Assembly (NCBI GenBank): GCA_907165275.2
Contig: OU015662.1
Span: forward strand, 11,250,501 to 11,314,500
DNA length: 64,000 nt
Direction of reading: 5' to 3'
Source: Zygaena filipendulae
Taxonomy: Eukaryota; Arthropoda; Insecta; Lepidoptera; Zygaenidae
A program made the position numbers and the translations under genes. Below are positions 11,141-22,513 of this stretch, piece after piece. The first letter of the stretch is position 1; each line of letters begins with the position of its first letter. Under the pieces are notes generated by a model, which was given only the letters and a program-made list of their open reading frames with translations, was not told the origin of the DNA and did no database searches.

Positions 11141-11560
11141 AAAATATTTAAGTTGTGGCGACCCCTATACGCTACAAGTCACGAACGTACTTACGAAGCG
11201 ACGAGTACTGGCTACATTGAAGTCCTGAATCGCGCTAAAAGAAGTTTCACACGATCTACAGTCGGAGCCGCGGTTCCCTGCGCATAAGCTTCCCCTTTGG
11301 TGGTGGTCGAGGCATATCATCCATCCTGCCTGCTCCCGCTACAAAGTAGTTTGGCACGTTTAGAGTAAAAAGTAGACAACCGAAATGACACCCATGTCAA
11401 CAACGCGGCAACGGAAATAACGCGTAGGAAGTTGGCACAAGCGCAAACGCAACATTAAGTGTTTATTAACTTCAAGGAAATAATAAATTTGTACGTGCGT
11501 ACATAAATATGCAAGTACTTGAACGTTTTTTTTTCTACGGCACGAGTAAGATTGTAATCC

Positions 11561-11865
11561 TTACTAATATTGCAAATGCGAAAGAGAGTTTGTTCGTTTG
11601 TTTGTTACGCTTTCACGGCTAAATGGCTCAACCGATCACCACAAAAATTTGCATACACGTTGTCAGGGGTACAGAGAAAGATATAGGCTACTTTTGATTG
11701 CGGAATTCCCACGGGAACTCCGAAATTAACGCGAAAGAAACTACATTAAATTTTGCATACTAAAGGGTAGGTACAGAAAAAAATATAGGGTAGTAAGTAC
11801 TTTTATCTCGGAATACCCGCGGGATCTCCGAAACTAAGGCGGGTGAAACCGCGGGGAACAGCTAG
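11561..11865 (+). mobile_element. Two Helitron-like copies in the same orientation, joined
   Basis: 11561-11745 begins ATCCTTACTAATATTGCAAATG and stops after 'gaaattaacgcg'. A second partial copy (11746-11865) restarts at 'aaattttgcatac' and reaches the hairpin and GGGGAACAGCTAG followed by T. This is a truncated tandem rather than one element. Confidence 0.7.
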
Positions 11866-12283
11866 TCTCTATATTATATGCCAGGATGCCAGTATGCCAG
11901 GTACTTGCTAACTATATTAAATCAAAAGTCAAAACTGATTTTGTTTGTTCGTTTGTTTATCACTGAACAACAGTTCGACGTAATTTTCTTTGCGCAAACG
12001 TTGTTCGAGGACCGGTTAGTGCTATATAATAGGTAACGATATGATATTATAATAACATCGATACCGGAACGACTGCTCTGTTACAATATAGCAGACAGCG
12101 AAAGTTTGTTATGAATAGCAAAAGCTTCACTCTCTCCTTGGGCTGCGTTGAATAGCTGTGATCGAGGCATTCTATAGCGAGCTCATAAATCTTATAATAA
12201 AAAAATATTTTCTATTAAGGCGTTTCTACCCACTCACTAAACATAATCATATCTTCAAAGATATTTATTGGAAAAAAAATGCG
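11866..12283. other. Stretch without a supported gene
   Basis: Nothing beyond short direct words such as 'atgccagg/atgccag' near 11880. Confidence 0.35.
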
Positions 12284-12480
12284 TGAGTGTCGTGGAACAC
12301 TTGGTTGGAACGAAGTTTTTTCCATAATAAACTGAGTCCGTATGTCCGTTATGCGTGAAAAGAGGCAAAAATACAAAAAAAGTCATTTAAAAAAAATCAC
12401 AGTTGCTTTGTTTTGCCGTAGAGCAGCCGTATGACGCCGCGCCGTGACGGAAAATTATTTTTTTTCTCCCACCCGTACCC
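12284..12480 (+). repeat. Interspersed repeat R2 (CGTTATGCGTGAAAA ... GCCGTAGAGCAGCCG)
   Basis: The blocks 'gtccgttatgcgtgaaaa', 'gcaaaaatacaaa' and 'ttgctttgttttgccgtaga' recur in the same order at 56338-56600 and 60635-61560. Three copies in one window define a repeat family of unknown class. Confidence 0.6.
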
Positions 12481-13109
12481 GTGCGACAAAGAACTTCGTT
12501 CTAGAAAACATCGACGGTAGAATTAGGTATATCGATTGTAAAAACTTATGATCTAATTTTTGGTAATATGTATATACTATTATTGCAACATAATATACTT
12601 ATATAAAAAGTTTAAAACGCCAAAAGCGCACGTTTTTTGCTTTTTGTATCGGTAAACTTTTGTCTGTCATTTGTCTGTTGCAAACTCTACTTAATGGATT
12701 TCAATAAAAATGACTATGAAAATGCGTAATTTCTCGGTAACGTAGAGCGTAGACGGTTATAATACGTAGAATACTTTTATCCCGGTACGTAATAGAGTTC
12801 CTGGGGGATAGAGATAATCGCGCGAGTGGAACGTACTAATAGGGCTTATAAAAAAAAGGTACAATAGAAGAGTTCATCGACCGGCCACCTGTTAAATCGT
12901 CATTCTGTCCTTTACCAACACGTAATCACGAGCTCATCGCCTCTCTGTCGTGCTCCATCGAGTATAGATATGACGATAGCGAGTAATTGCCGTTTTCCAA
13001 CAACAGGCACGGTCGTGTTGTGTTGTGTTGAGTGTTGTTTAATTGAATGATGTAACGTTGAACATCTGTGACGGGGAATGCGATCTTAACTGCGGCAGTC
13101 TATGTACCT
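12481..13109. other. Stretch without a supported gene
   Basis: Contains a badly decayed Helitron-like scrap at about 12770-12830. Confidence 0.35.
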
Positions 13110-13340
13110 ATCTATAAATTTGAAATGCTTTGTCCTGAATGACTGACGGATCAAAGCACAGCCGGAACCGCTGATCGTAGAGAAATGAAACTTGAAGGGT
13201 GTGATCTTTGTATGACGTAAGAAAGGATTTTTGAAAATTCTACCCCTAAGACGGTGGAAAGGGGTTGCAAAGTTTGTATGGAACGATTCCGCGGGAACTC
13301 GGGAAATTATCGCGGGTGAAACCGTGCGAGGCAGCTAGTC
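13110..13340 (+). mobile_element. Helitron-like element, subfamily B
   Basis: Starts at AAATGCTTTGTCCTGAATGA and passes through 'gacggatcaaagcacagcc', 'gtgtgatctttgtatgacg' and 'ggaacgattccgcgggaac'. It ends in GAGGCAGCTAG followed by T. The subfamily shares only the 3' hairpin block with the more common type. Confidence 0.75.
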
Positions 13341-13351
13341 AATACGTCATA

Positions 13352-13567
13352 TAAAATGCTTTGTCCTGAATGACTGACGGATCAACGCACAGTCTAAACC
13401 GCTGATCGTATGAAACTTGGAGGGTGTGTTCTTTGTATGACGTAGGCATCCGATAAGAAAGTATTTTTGTAAATTCTACCCCAAGGGGGTGGAAAGGGGT
13501 TGCAAAGTTTGTATGGAACGATTCCGCGGGAACTTCGAAATTGTCGCGGGTGAAATCGCGCTAGTCT
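13352..13567 (+). mobile_element. Helitron-like element, subfamily B, adjacent second copy
   Basis: Same layout as the copy immediately upstream and in the same orientation, again starting AAATGCTTTGTCCTGAATGA. The 3' hairpin is shortened ('gaaatcgcgctag'). A short spacer separates the two, so they may descend from a tandem insertion. Confidence 0.72.
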
Positions 13568-13649
13568 AGGATGAGTGCGTTTTCAAAAGTTGTCAAATGA
13601 ATTGTAACATCATAACGCCAAATAGGTAATTGATTATTTTAAAGAAATG

Positions 13650-13972
13650 GGCATGTTGACTAATTTTTATTTTTTAGTCCGTCTTGTAGATTATTGAAAA
13701 ATATTGGATACGTATTTTTTCTTTTTTTACGTAATCAAAAAATAACGGCGATATATTGAGTTGAAATTTCGCGTGACGTCACTATTCTGACAGTTTGTAT
13801 GGCGGTTTTGCGGTTAGTGACGTCACGACCTCCTCACCCTAAACTTTAATGCGCTTTATCTCTGTATATTCTAATTTATTTAAAAAAGCAAAAAATACGT
13901 GTCTATTGTTTTTTTATTTTCTAACTGACGGACTAATTACAATTTTGATTTTCAAAAGTAGTCCACATCCCC
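13650..13972. mobile_element. TIR MITE, family M1, full length
   Basis: Outer ends GGGCATGTTGACTA and TAGTCCACATCCC, inner blocks AGTCCGTCTTGTAGATTATT and AACTGACGGACT. Two intact TGACGTCA palindromes flank the centre (about 13773 and 13819), with 'gtatggcggttttgcggtta' between them. No coding capacity. Confidence 0.88.
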
Positions 13973-14729
13973 ATTGACGCAGTGGTATCAGAATGACAGT
14001 ATAAAATCATAGTACCTATGTGTTCGTGTGTGTGTACAAACAACAGCTGTATGAGCTGTAAACGCTGTAAAGCAAGCACTTGTAAATCAAATCGGTGATA
14101 GAGGTGTATACGAGGAGCAAAAAGTGCGAGTGTTGTTGGAAGCAAACCAAACGTATGTCGTCAGTTTATAAAATTTCGACAGCTCCAAGCTTTTAAGTCT
14201 ATAAATAAAGAGCACCTACTGTCCTTGTTGGGTATGGCGTGTAATAACTGAAGCAACCTTGATATATTTACCACTAAATTATCTACCTACATACCTACTT
14301 ACATACGTGTATTTACATATACATATAAACATTTGATATTTCGCTCTCAAAAGCTCCCGGTTGGTTGGCATTTTCAAAAAAAAAATCTTACCTCCATACA
14401 GAGTTGTTATAATTAAATCTGTCACTGAGAAAATTCAATTTGGGACCGAGAAAATGCCGTAACACTTATACTTAAGCTCGAGTTATTTATTTGAGCGCCA
14501 GCTATTTTTTTTTAAAATGCGTTTAAGGAAAAACTGCTGAGCGGAGACACTTAATCCGGAGAAGAAAGAGCAAGACAAATTATCGGAGTGACAGAGAGCT
14601 TTTATGAAAAGCTCGGTATGAAAACAATACGGTGACGTCAATGAAAAAATATCGCTCGGACGTCTGCTTGGTAATCTCTTTATGTCTCGATTGTTCTCTT
14701 TTCAGCTTTTCTTTGTTTTTATCGTCATC
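13973..14729. other. Stretch without a supported gene
   Basis: Mixed sequence; no TIR or coding feature supported. Confidence 0.4.
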
Positions 14730-14926
14730 ATGATAATATATAAAATTCTCGTGTCGTACAATGTTCGTTCCCATACTCCTCCGAAACGGCTTGACCGATT
14801 CTCATGAAATTTTATATGCATATTCACTAGGTCTGAGAATCGGGTACTGTCTATTTTTCATCCCCCTAAAGGGAGTTCCTGCGGGAATTTCGAAACTCAC
14901 GCGGGTGAAACCGCGGGGCGCAGCTA
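14730..14926 (+). mobile_element. Helitron-like element, subfamily C
   Basis: Begins near TAATATATAAAATTCTCGTG and contains 'ccatactcctccgaaacggc' and 'ttgaccgattctcatgaaat'. It ends in GGGGCGCAGCTAG. ATGATAATATATAA occurs on both sides, which is unusual for a Helitron (see findings). A second copy lies at 53072-53258. Confidence 0.75.
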
Positions 14927-15122
14927 GTGATGATAATATATAAGTCTAGGTATTGGGTATAGCAAATAACATGTTGGTCATCAATATCTACAGAGGGCGT
15001 GTTAAAAACCATTTTAACTGAGATTTTAACTTGTAAGCGAACGGTCTGATTGTAATGAAATTTTGACGTTAATTGTTAGAAGAAGATAGAAAAAAAAGCA
15101 TAGATTATAAAATTTATTAGCT

Positions 15123-15425
15123 ACTAGCTGTTCCCCGCGGTTTCACCCGTGTTAATTTCAGAGATCCCGCGGAAATACCGAGATAAAAAGTAGTCAAAGT
15201 TACTCTTTATAACATCAGCTATCTGCCCGTGAAAGTCCCGTTAAAATTGGTCCAGCCGTTTCACAGATTACACGGAACAAACAGACATACAGACAGACAG
15301 AAAAATTTTAAAAATTGATTTTTTGATGTTAGTCCCGTGTATACTTTCGTATGCATTCAGTGAAAAGCTATTAATTTGAAGTTACAAACAGACACTTCAA
15401 TTTTATTTATGTCTAGATGTAAAAA
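15123..15425 (-). mobile_element. Helitron-like element, reverse orientation
   Basis: On the plus strand it starts ACTAGCTGTTCCCCGCGG and runs through 'aacatcagctatctgcccgt' and a CAGACAGACAG run. It continues to a block 'agtgaaaagctattaattt' that also occurs in the copy ending near 31600. Confidence 0.65.
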
Positions 15426-16030
15426 TTAATACCTGATGCCTCGAGACTTATTTGTATTAGAGGATACGTGAGGAAATTGCGTTGTATAAAGTTGTTAAAC
15501 ATTTTTTGACGACTGTATAGAAAAATAATAATCCTCATTTTGTCGCATAGTCAATAAAAAGAAAGCATGTAAACAAAATACTGAAGCAAAACATGGTCGA
15601 AATTCTCATTCATATTACGTTTGTCGCACTCGTTCCTGTGATTACGGTCGCGGGAAGGCTCGGATTCCTTTTTTTGAGTCGGCAATTTGGACAGCATTTC
15701 CATTGGATTTTTTGTGGCCAGTTTTAATCGGTGTTGCCATTTTTGAGAGTCCGCCAACGGGAGCGATTCGTTTGTATGTTGTTTTTTTTTTTTTTCATTT
15801 TGTATCTAGGTGCTTTTTTGAAGGGATGTTTCCGTATTCCATTGCGAGCGATGCGGGAAATGAGGATGTTGTTTTTCTATTTTTGAAATTTAACCTGTCC
15901 CTTTGTCGACGTAACGCTCTGTTCGTACACGGTTTTTTTTTAACACGAATTCCCTATTCATTACGCTGGTATTTTTCGTGGAATGTGGAAGTAAAACGCT
16001 GTCATTTAGAGAACCTTTTCGTTGTTGCAG
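15426..16030. other. Non-coding sequence upstream of the WW exon
   Basis: Ends with a T-rich tract and acceptor (ttttcgttgttgcag, ending 16030). The plus-strand frame through 15703-16047 is Phe-rich and looks like intron rather than protein. Confidence 0.5.
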
Positions 16031-16414
16031 ATGAAAGTGACAGTTGAAGTGTGGCGATGACGTGAAAGCGATGCTGCTACAGCAGGCGTCGTCGTCGCCC
16101 GGTCCCAGCGGAACGGCCAGCCCCAAACTAACACCGAGCCCGAGGCCCAATCCCAGTCCCAACTTCTGCTCCCGGCTCGCTGGCAGCCCCAGTTTGAGCG
16201 ATGGAGCGTCCAGTTCGAACAGCCAACGGTTCGGCGGCAACAGTCCCAAGTTGGGCGCCAGCCCGAAGTACGGGAGCCCACGGTTGGGCTCCGGGAGTCC
16301 TAGGGCGGGCAAGTCAGCTCTGGAAGACGAGACTGCGTTGGAGAGGCTGCAAGTGGAACTGAAGGAGGGCTGGACTGTCCACACGGGGAGAGATGGCAGA
16401 CTGTATTATTGCAA
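16031..16414 (+). CDS. 5' coding exon of a Ser/Pro-rich WW-domain protein (partial)
   Basis: Preceded by a pyrimidine-rich acceptor (gttgttgcag, to 16030) and ended by a consensus donor (TGCAA|gtgagt, GT at 16415). The coding frame has a TGA at 16038 upstream, so translation probably begins at ATG 16071 (context aaagcgATGc), giving MLLQQASSSPGPSG. An earlier ATG at 16031 opens a nine-codon upstream ORF ending at 16060. About 80 Ser/Pro/Gly-rich residues follow, with repeated SPKL, SPKYGSPRLG and SGSPRAG (possible proline-directed phosphosites). Then comes LQVELKEGWTVHTGRDGRLYYC, the first half of a WW domain with its first Trp and Tyr-Tyr pair. The last codon is split after AA; C or T from the next exon makes the expected Asn. 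WW domains bind proline motifs. The partner domain is unseen, so the family is not named; WW-containing adaptors and RhoGAPs are possibilities. The rest of the gene was not found in the window. Confidence 0.72.
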
Positions 16415-16505
16415 GTGAGTTATTATTTTTCCTTTGCACACACAACTTACTGTCGGACTCACACCTTGCCTTATGTATGTTGTGGAACTATCTAACTGGT
16501 TGTCC

Positions 16506-16771
16506 ACAAGGGCGTAGCTAGATACGGGTAAGAGGTGGCAGCTGCCCATCCCTAGATGCAGGAATGCTCACAAACCGTAAAGTAAAGGTGTTAAAACGGT
16601 TTTGTGAAGACCTCGTCGAATAGTTTTTTTTGTAAAATAAGTCCATTTATGAAATTATTTGTTTTTCACTTTTAACGTAACCTGTACCATTGCTCATTGC
16701 AGCATTTACTGCATTAGATTCTTGGTTTGTCTACGCCTGCCCCCCTTTAACAAAATCCAAGCTACGCCCTT
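16506..16771. mobile_element. hAT-like MITE with perfect 8-bp target duplication
   Basis: Ends AAGGGCGTAGCT and AGCTACGCCCTT are inverted. GGTTGTCC flanks both sides exactly (16498-16505 and 16772-16779). An 8-bp duplication is characteristic of the hAT superfamily. At 266 bp it carries no transposase. It lies about 90 bp inside the intron that follows the WW exon. Confidence 0.88.
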
Positions 16772-16779
16772 GGTTGTCC

Positions 16780-19700
16780 AACTACATTTCTTAGAAGAAT
16801 TCTCATGTACCTATAGGTAAATCGTGGTTGGAACCACATCATGAAATGTCTAGTATTTATTGTTTAAATATACAAATTGTGATGGTCAAAGTCAGATGTT
16901 TTATTTAGAGCGAGGCTTTTAATAGTGACCTCATGCAATGACCACAAATGAAAAATACAACGAAACGAAAAAACGAGTTGAAATAATAATTCCTCGGAAG
17001 CTTTTGAAATAAAAGCAAAAGTTATTTTTTACCATGGACAGATACTTTAAACCTTCCAGATGGCACCGCCTTTTCAATTAAGGTACATATATCCTGTAGA
17101 TATAATAGATTTGAATTTGATGCTGTTATATTAACTGAAATTTATTGTTATGGTACCTACTCAACGAAGATTATGGTAGCATAATTTTGTAAAGACAATG
17201 CGCTCCTTACCAACTTTCAAGTTAAAATATACTTAGCGACCGAAAATTAAACAAGACTATGTAAATAAGCAGACTCAACAAGAATTCATAACTTCGTGTT
17301 CTTATGCAAACAGGTGGTAAACAGCGGATGCAAAACTTTGAGCTCCTTGACGCTGGGTTTTCTAGACTAATACCAACTTAGAGCCGACAAAGTGACACCA
17401 ATCGCTTAAAAACATAATTATCTTTTATCTAAGATCTTCTTCATTTAAAGTGAATTGGATCGTTAGATAGTATTATGTAAAGAGTAAATACTACTATTCA
17501 TGAGTTCATGATACAATTTACTACTTCTTTCAGCATTTAAACATGTTAACAGAAACGAAAACTGCAAATAGACGGACCACCATCTTATTCAGCAGTTTTC
17601 AATACAATATGTTCATATTTTGTCTTGAACTATATTTACTCTATTTTACATAACTAACTATTGATTTTCTTAATAATTTAATATGTTAAAAGATATAGTT
17701 TTATGCAAGTGGCGCCAATTTGACGGCTATACAGGCACCATAAATAGAGAAGTGGCTGGTCTAAGATTGAGTGGAATTTGTAAAGTTTTATCCATGGAGA
17801 TAATATTACACATAGATCGTTGGTTTAATTCATAAGGTGATGGATTTTTTCACTATGGAGTGTAGGCCATATCATTGTATGCAATAACACAAAAACTTAT
17901 TTTATTTTACTACTTAATTTGAGTTTTCATTTCCTCCAATTTTACGTATTTAAATTGTAGAAAAATAATGAAATTAATGTTAAATGGTAACTGCAATCCG
18001 CCATTATATCAATTATTGACAGTTGTCATGTCAGTTTGACTTTAACGTTCCTAGAATATACATTATTGAAAATAAATAATGTTCAACCATCAGTAGCTAT
18101 AGGTTTTACCTTAACCAAAAAATATTTGAAATCGTCTCAGGTAATTAACAAAATTATGCTTTTGCTTAAAAAAAAAACTTATATATTTATGCAGGATTCC
18201 GAATTCCGTTTGTCATTAGAGATTCCAAAAGCATCCTCGTAATATAATCAAACAGACATAAAATTATAGAATTTATTAACGAGATTGTCGTGTATGGACG
18301 TAAAACTCATGTCGGGCGTGGATGTCGAAGCGACAACAGGCGTGTGACGTGAACCGATTCTGTCAGGACGCGATAAAATAAACTCAGTTAAATCCCCGCT
18401 TATCCTTGCCATATACCAACACTGTCATTTTCCTATTCAGTGAATATTTGTTAGCCTTTGCTAAATATTAAACTTAACAATTGTTTCCACACCGACGACT
18501 ATTCCGTAAATTTTTATTTGTCAATTTTCATCCTAAAACTATTTACAAATTAATTCAATTATTGAAAACAGAGGGCGCTGTAACACAAAAAGTTTCACTT
18601 ATTGCGCGCGTAAAATGCCACAGATAAAACACTAGCCTTCGCTTTAAAATTTAATACGCATTCACAAATTCATGTTGATTTCGACATTTCACAATTCATT
18701 GTTTTATAGTAAAAGAGATGGTTTTCAATTTGTATTTTCCGCTTTACCTTCGACAAAAGGTAGCTCCACAAACATATCGATTTGAATGAGACGATAGGCT
18801 GCGTTCACAATAGAACGCCGACAAACTAAGTCGACGCGGTGTTTCGGAACGCGATGGTGAGTGTAGATTTTCCTGCCATTGTTTAATATTAGGGATGTCA
18901 AATGTATTTTCGAAGAAGCAATTATCACGCGACTTTTCAATAGAAAAAGCCAGGGAAGTGACGTCCAAGGGTAAATTTTAGACGCCTTATGTTAAGGATA
19001 TCTATTATATAATTAAATAGTAATGCTAGATATTTAATTAAGATTAATGGGATTTGGATTATATCAAAATCACCACCATGTTTTACTTTTTTAGTAATGG
19101 AGAAAGATAAATTTTTGCTCGACATAATTCAATTGGTGTTAATCTGTTGTCGCTATACCTACCTTATATTCCATGTTGTTTGTGATCTTATACTAAGTAC
19201 CTATAACTAAAACCTGCTACAGACAAAAGGAAGTTACCTTTAAAAATACCTTTAATAGGCACCTTTAATGTTAGCTTATGTCTACGATAAAGGAATTTAA
19301 AGTTTTTATTTACTAACCACTAGTGCAACGCGTAAGATGATGGTAGCAATTGGCAACCCTGAAGAAAAAGTAATATGGCGGATACGCGTCATTCGTTCCC
19401 GCCTTTATATGGCGAATTGAATTGAGACAACGCACGAGGTATATCCGGTTGTAAATTATGTATGGGGCAAGCCCTTGATTGCTATTTAATTTCTTGTACC
19501 TACTTACCCACCTAATTAAACGCTCGCTGTAGAAATATTAAGTAACCAACTTCATTGTGATTTTAATAATAATTATGTTGGCTAATTAGTGTGTAGATTC
19601 GTTTTTTGATATTTTATATCCGCGTGGTTTCAGTTGCGTGTATCTAATTATGAGTTCCGTTTTGTGTTTCCATCAGTGAATTTTCACGCATCGGCATTGG

Positions 19701-19884
19701 AATACACATTATTCTTGAGTAGGAATTATAGAACTTTGCTCGGTATGTTCGTCGGTTTATCTGTTCGTCTGTATTCGAATAAATACAGAATTCGCGTTCT
19801 AATAAACACGCACCATGCAAAAGCTACTGGTTTTGAATGAAATATAAGTGACAGGCGTTTACGTTCCAAATTAAAATAATACTT
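16780..19884. other. 3-kb AT-rich stretch, probably intron of the WW gene
   Basis: No exon, TIR or SINE was identified. The remaining half of the WW domain (a second Trp and Pro) was not found here. Short frames on both strands lack codon-like composition. Confidence 0.4.
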
Positions 19885-20095
19885 ATACTATTATTATAAA
19901 GAGGAAAGATTTGTATTTTGGTTTGTTTGTTTGTTATATACGATTTAACTCAAAAGCTGCTGGACCGATTTCAAAAATTCTTTCACCGTCAGAATGCTAA
20001 GTTATCCCTGAGTACCATAATCTACATATATTGTATTATAATTTTGTAGTATTGTAACCCGGAAATTCCGAAATACAATTATGGTAGCATTTTAC
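19885..20095 (+). mobile_element. Helitron-like element, 3' end lost
   Basis: Starts 'ctattattataaagagga' and contains 'tttaactcaaaagctgctgg' and 'accgatttcaaaaattcttt'. It stops after 'aaattccgaaatac'. The same subfamily is complete at 56646-56840. Confidence 0.65.
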
Positions 20096-20507
20096 CGAAC
20101 ATTTTCCATTGTTCGGTAATTAATCTTGCCCGTTACTGGCAAACTAATTTCACTTTGGCCACGTCAATCACGGCGTTGGATTAACAGCGAACCGAGTTTG
20201 TAATTTGTAAAATTTGATTGACTACGAAATAAAGAACAAAACGTCTCCACCAAAAATGTAATGCGAATTTTGTTTTACAAAAATTGCGTCCAAGTTGTTA
20301 AATCGGAATTAAAAAAAAACAGATTTCTACATTCGTATGTAGGTATAAACAGAAGTATGTAGGTACCTACCTACCTGTGAAAGCGGATTTTTGATTTTTC
20401 CGAAACTAACTACACCACCGATTATGGTATTTTTTTTATTTTATTTTTTTATTCTTGCTGATTCATTTACGGAGTAATTTTTTATTTTATTTTATTTTAA
20501 TAATAAT

Positions 20508-20895
20508 AACACTTCAACACACAGATCTACTTGATCCCACACTAAGCTAATAAGCTTGTGTCGTTGGTACCATGCAATCTTTAGATTCCCACGGGATCAC
20601 GAAATTCCCACGGGAACTCCGAAATTACCGCCTCCGAAAAAATCGCGAGGGAACAGCTAGTAGGTATGTAATAATTATGTAGTATATAATTTTTTCACCC
20701 CCTACAACGTCAAAAACTCACAATTTACAAACTTTAGCTCTTTATAATATTAGAAGAGATATGTATATTATAGTATAAATATATGAATATACCCAGACTA
20801 GAAAGTGTAACCCTGTATTCATCACACGAAGTTTACCCCCACCGGGAATCGAACCCGGATCCTCTTGATTAGCGGATTGCAGCGCCGATCCGGCT
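20508..20895 (-). mobile_element. tRNA-derived SINE (Metulj-like), interrupted
   Basis: Read on the minus strand: a tRNA-like region with B-box GGTTCGATTCCC, then GGGGGTAAACTTCGTGTGATGAATACAGG-type body and 'agtctgggtatattc'. Further on comes the 3' end 'tagtgtgggatcaagtagat' and an ATT-rich tail. The middle is broken by a Helitron-like fragment at 20581-20662. The same SINE, uninterrupted, is at 34254-34522. Confidence 0.8.
20581..20662 (+). mobile_element. Helitron-like 3' fragment nested in the SINE
   Basis: 'attcccacgggaactccgaa' and 'attaccgcc', then a hairpin and GGGAACAGCTAG followed by T. It sits between the two parts of the SINE, so it is the younger insertion or part of one. Confidence 0.65.
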
Positions 20896-21063
20896 TCGTG
20901 TTTTATTTTACTTGTTATCTATGTGGACTATGTGTGAAGGTTATTTAAAATAACTATAAGCTTTCCCCGGGGCTTACTCGTAATTGGCGGGCAAAGTGCC
21001 CGGCGCACTGCCGCTTAAGTTTTGGCAGTTTTTTGAGGTAAGTCGGTCGGGTCAGGTATATTC

Positions 21064-21272
21064 TATACAGCGATTATAGCTCAGTGGTTGGTGCGTTCGG
21101 ATCAAACGCCGCAAGGCGTAGGTTCAAATCCTAACGGTTGTCTGGAAGAGATTGCTAGTAAAGCGATAAGACCGCCTTTTGTATGCCTTTAGTTATAAGT
21201 TTTTGTTAACACACTGTAACATTATTTTGGTGTACAATAAAGTGTATTCTATTCTATTCTATTCTATTCTAA
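21064..21272 (+). mobile_element. tRNA-derived SINE with LINE-like tail
   Basis: The head has an A-box-like TAGCTCAGTGGTTGG and a B-box GGTTCAAATCC in tRNA spacing. The body is 'gctagtaaagcgataagacc' and 'gccttttgtatgcc', then 'ggtgtacaataaagtg' and a tail of five ATTCT units. The 'agcgataag.ccgcc' and 'tgtacaataaag' words are common 3' ends of lepidopteran LINEs, so this is a tRNA head joined to a LINE tail. It is not a functional tRNA because the acceptor stem does not pair properly. Confidence 0.8.
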
Positions 21273-21552
21273 CAATGAGCTTGAGCTGTCGGTAAAGGAA
21301 AACATCGAGAGGAAACCATAGCATGGTGGTAGGGCGCTCTCTGGTGTCCGGCTGGCTAGCTACCAGTTGCAAATCTGTCGCCAAGCATCTAACGGTGTGT
21401 TCCGGCAGCTCCACTTGAAAGCCAGTTCCCATCCCCATTCCAGGTCGGCAACGCACCTACAAGACTTCTGGTGTTGCAGATGTCCATGGGCGGCGGTAAT
21501 CACTTACCATCAGGTGTACCACTTGCCCGTTTGCCCCCTATGATAAAAAAAA
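21273..21552 (+). mobile_element. 5'-truncated LINE 3' end
   Basis: 'gttgcagatgtccatgggcg', 'gcggtaatcacttaccatca' and 'ggtgtaccacttgcccgttt' followed by 'gccccctatgataaaaaaa' form a 3' UTR and poly(A) that I recall as very common in Lepidoptera. It abuts the tail of the preceding SINE. Confidence 0.7.
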
Positions 21553-22020
21553 AATTATTGTCGAAGTGGGAAGTCATGGGATAATTTACCATTTTCAGAC
21601 CCTTCTCGATTCGATTAGAAGTGTCCGAACAACAATGCTCTCATTAAGCGGGACCTCGGCGGTGGCGCGGGCGGCTTAGGTAGTAGCCGCAAACAACGCT
21701 CTTTGTCTCCACTCTCCACCCTTTCATTATGAAAAACGATTCAATCATTTAAATTTCATACTTATTAGAAGCGAACTCTCGTGTTACAAAAAATACCAAT
21801 GAAGTAAGTAGGTACCGAGTGTTGTAGACGAGTTTCGGTGTTTAGGTAAATGTTCAGCTATTTTCGATGGCGATCAAAATATATCTAGCTAAGTGCGATG
21901 CTCAGTCGAAGGGTAATTTTGTGTTGCGCAAAAGCTTATTGGATCGAATGCACTTAGACGTAGCTGACACGATTCGTCGTTACGCACGTAACGGAGTAGA
22001 GTACGTGGATTTATATAGTA
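21553..22020. other. Stretch without a supported gene
   Basis: Contains a GC-rich patch near 21655-21690 that was not resolved into an exon. Confidence 0.35.
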
Positions 22021-22230
22021 CTAGCTGACCCCCGCGGTTTCACTTGCGGTAATTTCGGAGTACTCGCGGAAATTCCGGGATAAAAAAGTACCGTATGTCC
22101 TTCTCTGTACCCCTGACAACGTGCGTGCCAAATTTCATCCAAATCCGTTCAGCCGTTTTTGCGTGATTGAGTAACAAAAACATCCAAACATCCACACATC
22201 CACACTTTCACATTTATAATATTAGTAGGA
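22021..22230 (-). mobile_element. Helitron-like element, complete, reverse orientation
   Basis: Starts CTAGCTGACCCCCGCGG and ends TTTATAATATTAGTAGGA. It is flanked by A (22020) and T (22231), the A/T target expected for Helitrons, with no target duplication. Read on the minus strand the termini are TC...CTAG with a GC-rich hairpin just before CTAG. It is a good reference copy. Confidence 0.82.
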
Positions 22231-22364
22231 TGACGGAGTTATAGCCGAAAATACCTAGGTACATGAAAAAAAAATACAAACATCCGAATTGATAACCTCC
22301 TCCTTTTTGAAGTCGGTAAAAAAGGTTTAACACTTTTACAGGAAATAATCGTTCAGGCGCATTT

Positions 22365-22513
22365 CGTCCAATTCGCAAATGGTCCAATCGTCCAACTCGC
22401 AAATGGTCCAATCGTCCAATTCGCAAATGGTCCAATCGTCCAATTCGCAAATGGTCCAATCGCCCAACTCGCAAATGGTCCAATCGTCCAATTCGCAAAT
22501 GGTCCAATCGTCC
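22365..22513. repeat. 24-bp minisatellite, left part
   Basis: About six units of a 24-bp repeat (TCGTCCAACTCGCAAATGGT plus CCAA), with a C/T variant in 'ccaaC/Ttcgc'. The array is cut at 22513 by the copia LTR and continues at 27249. The period of 24 is divisible by three, so all frames stay open. Confidence 0.92.

Noticed and set aside
15890..16384. Long minus-strand frames (164 and 91 residues) opposite the WW exon
   Set aside because: They are antisense shadows of the GC-rich coding exon. The plus frame has the WW motif, the acceptor and the donor.
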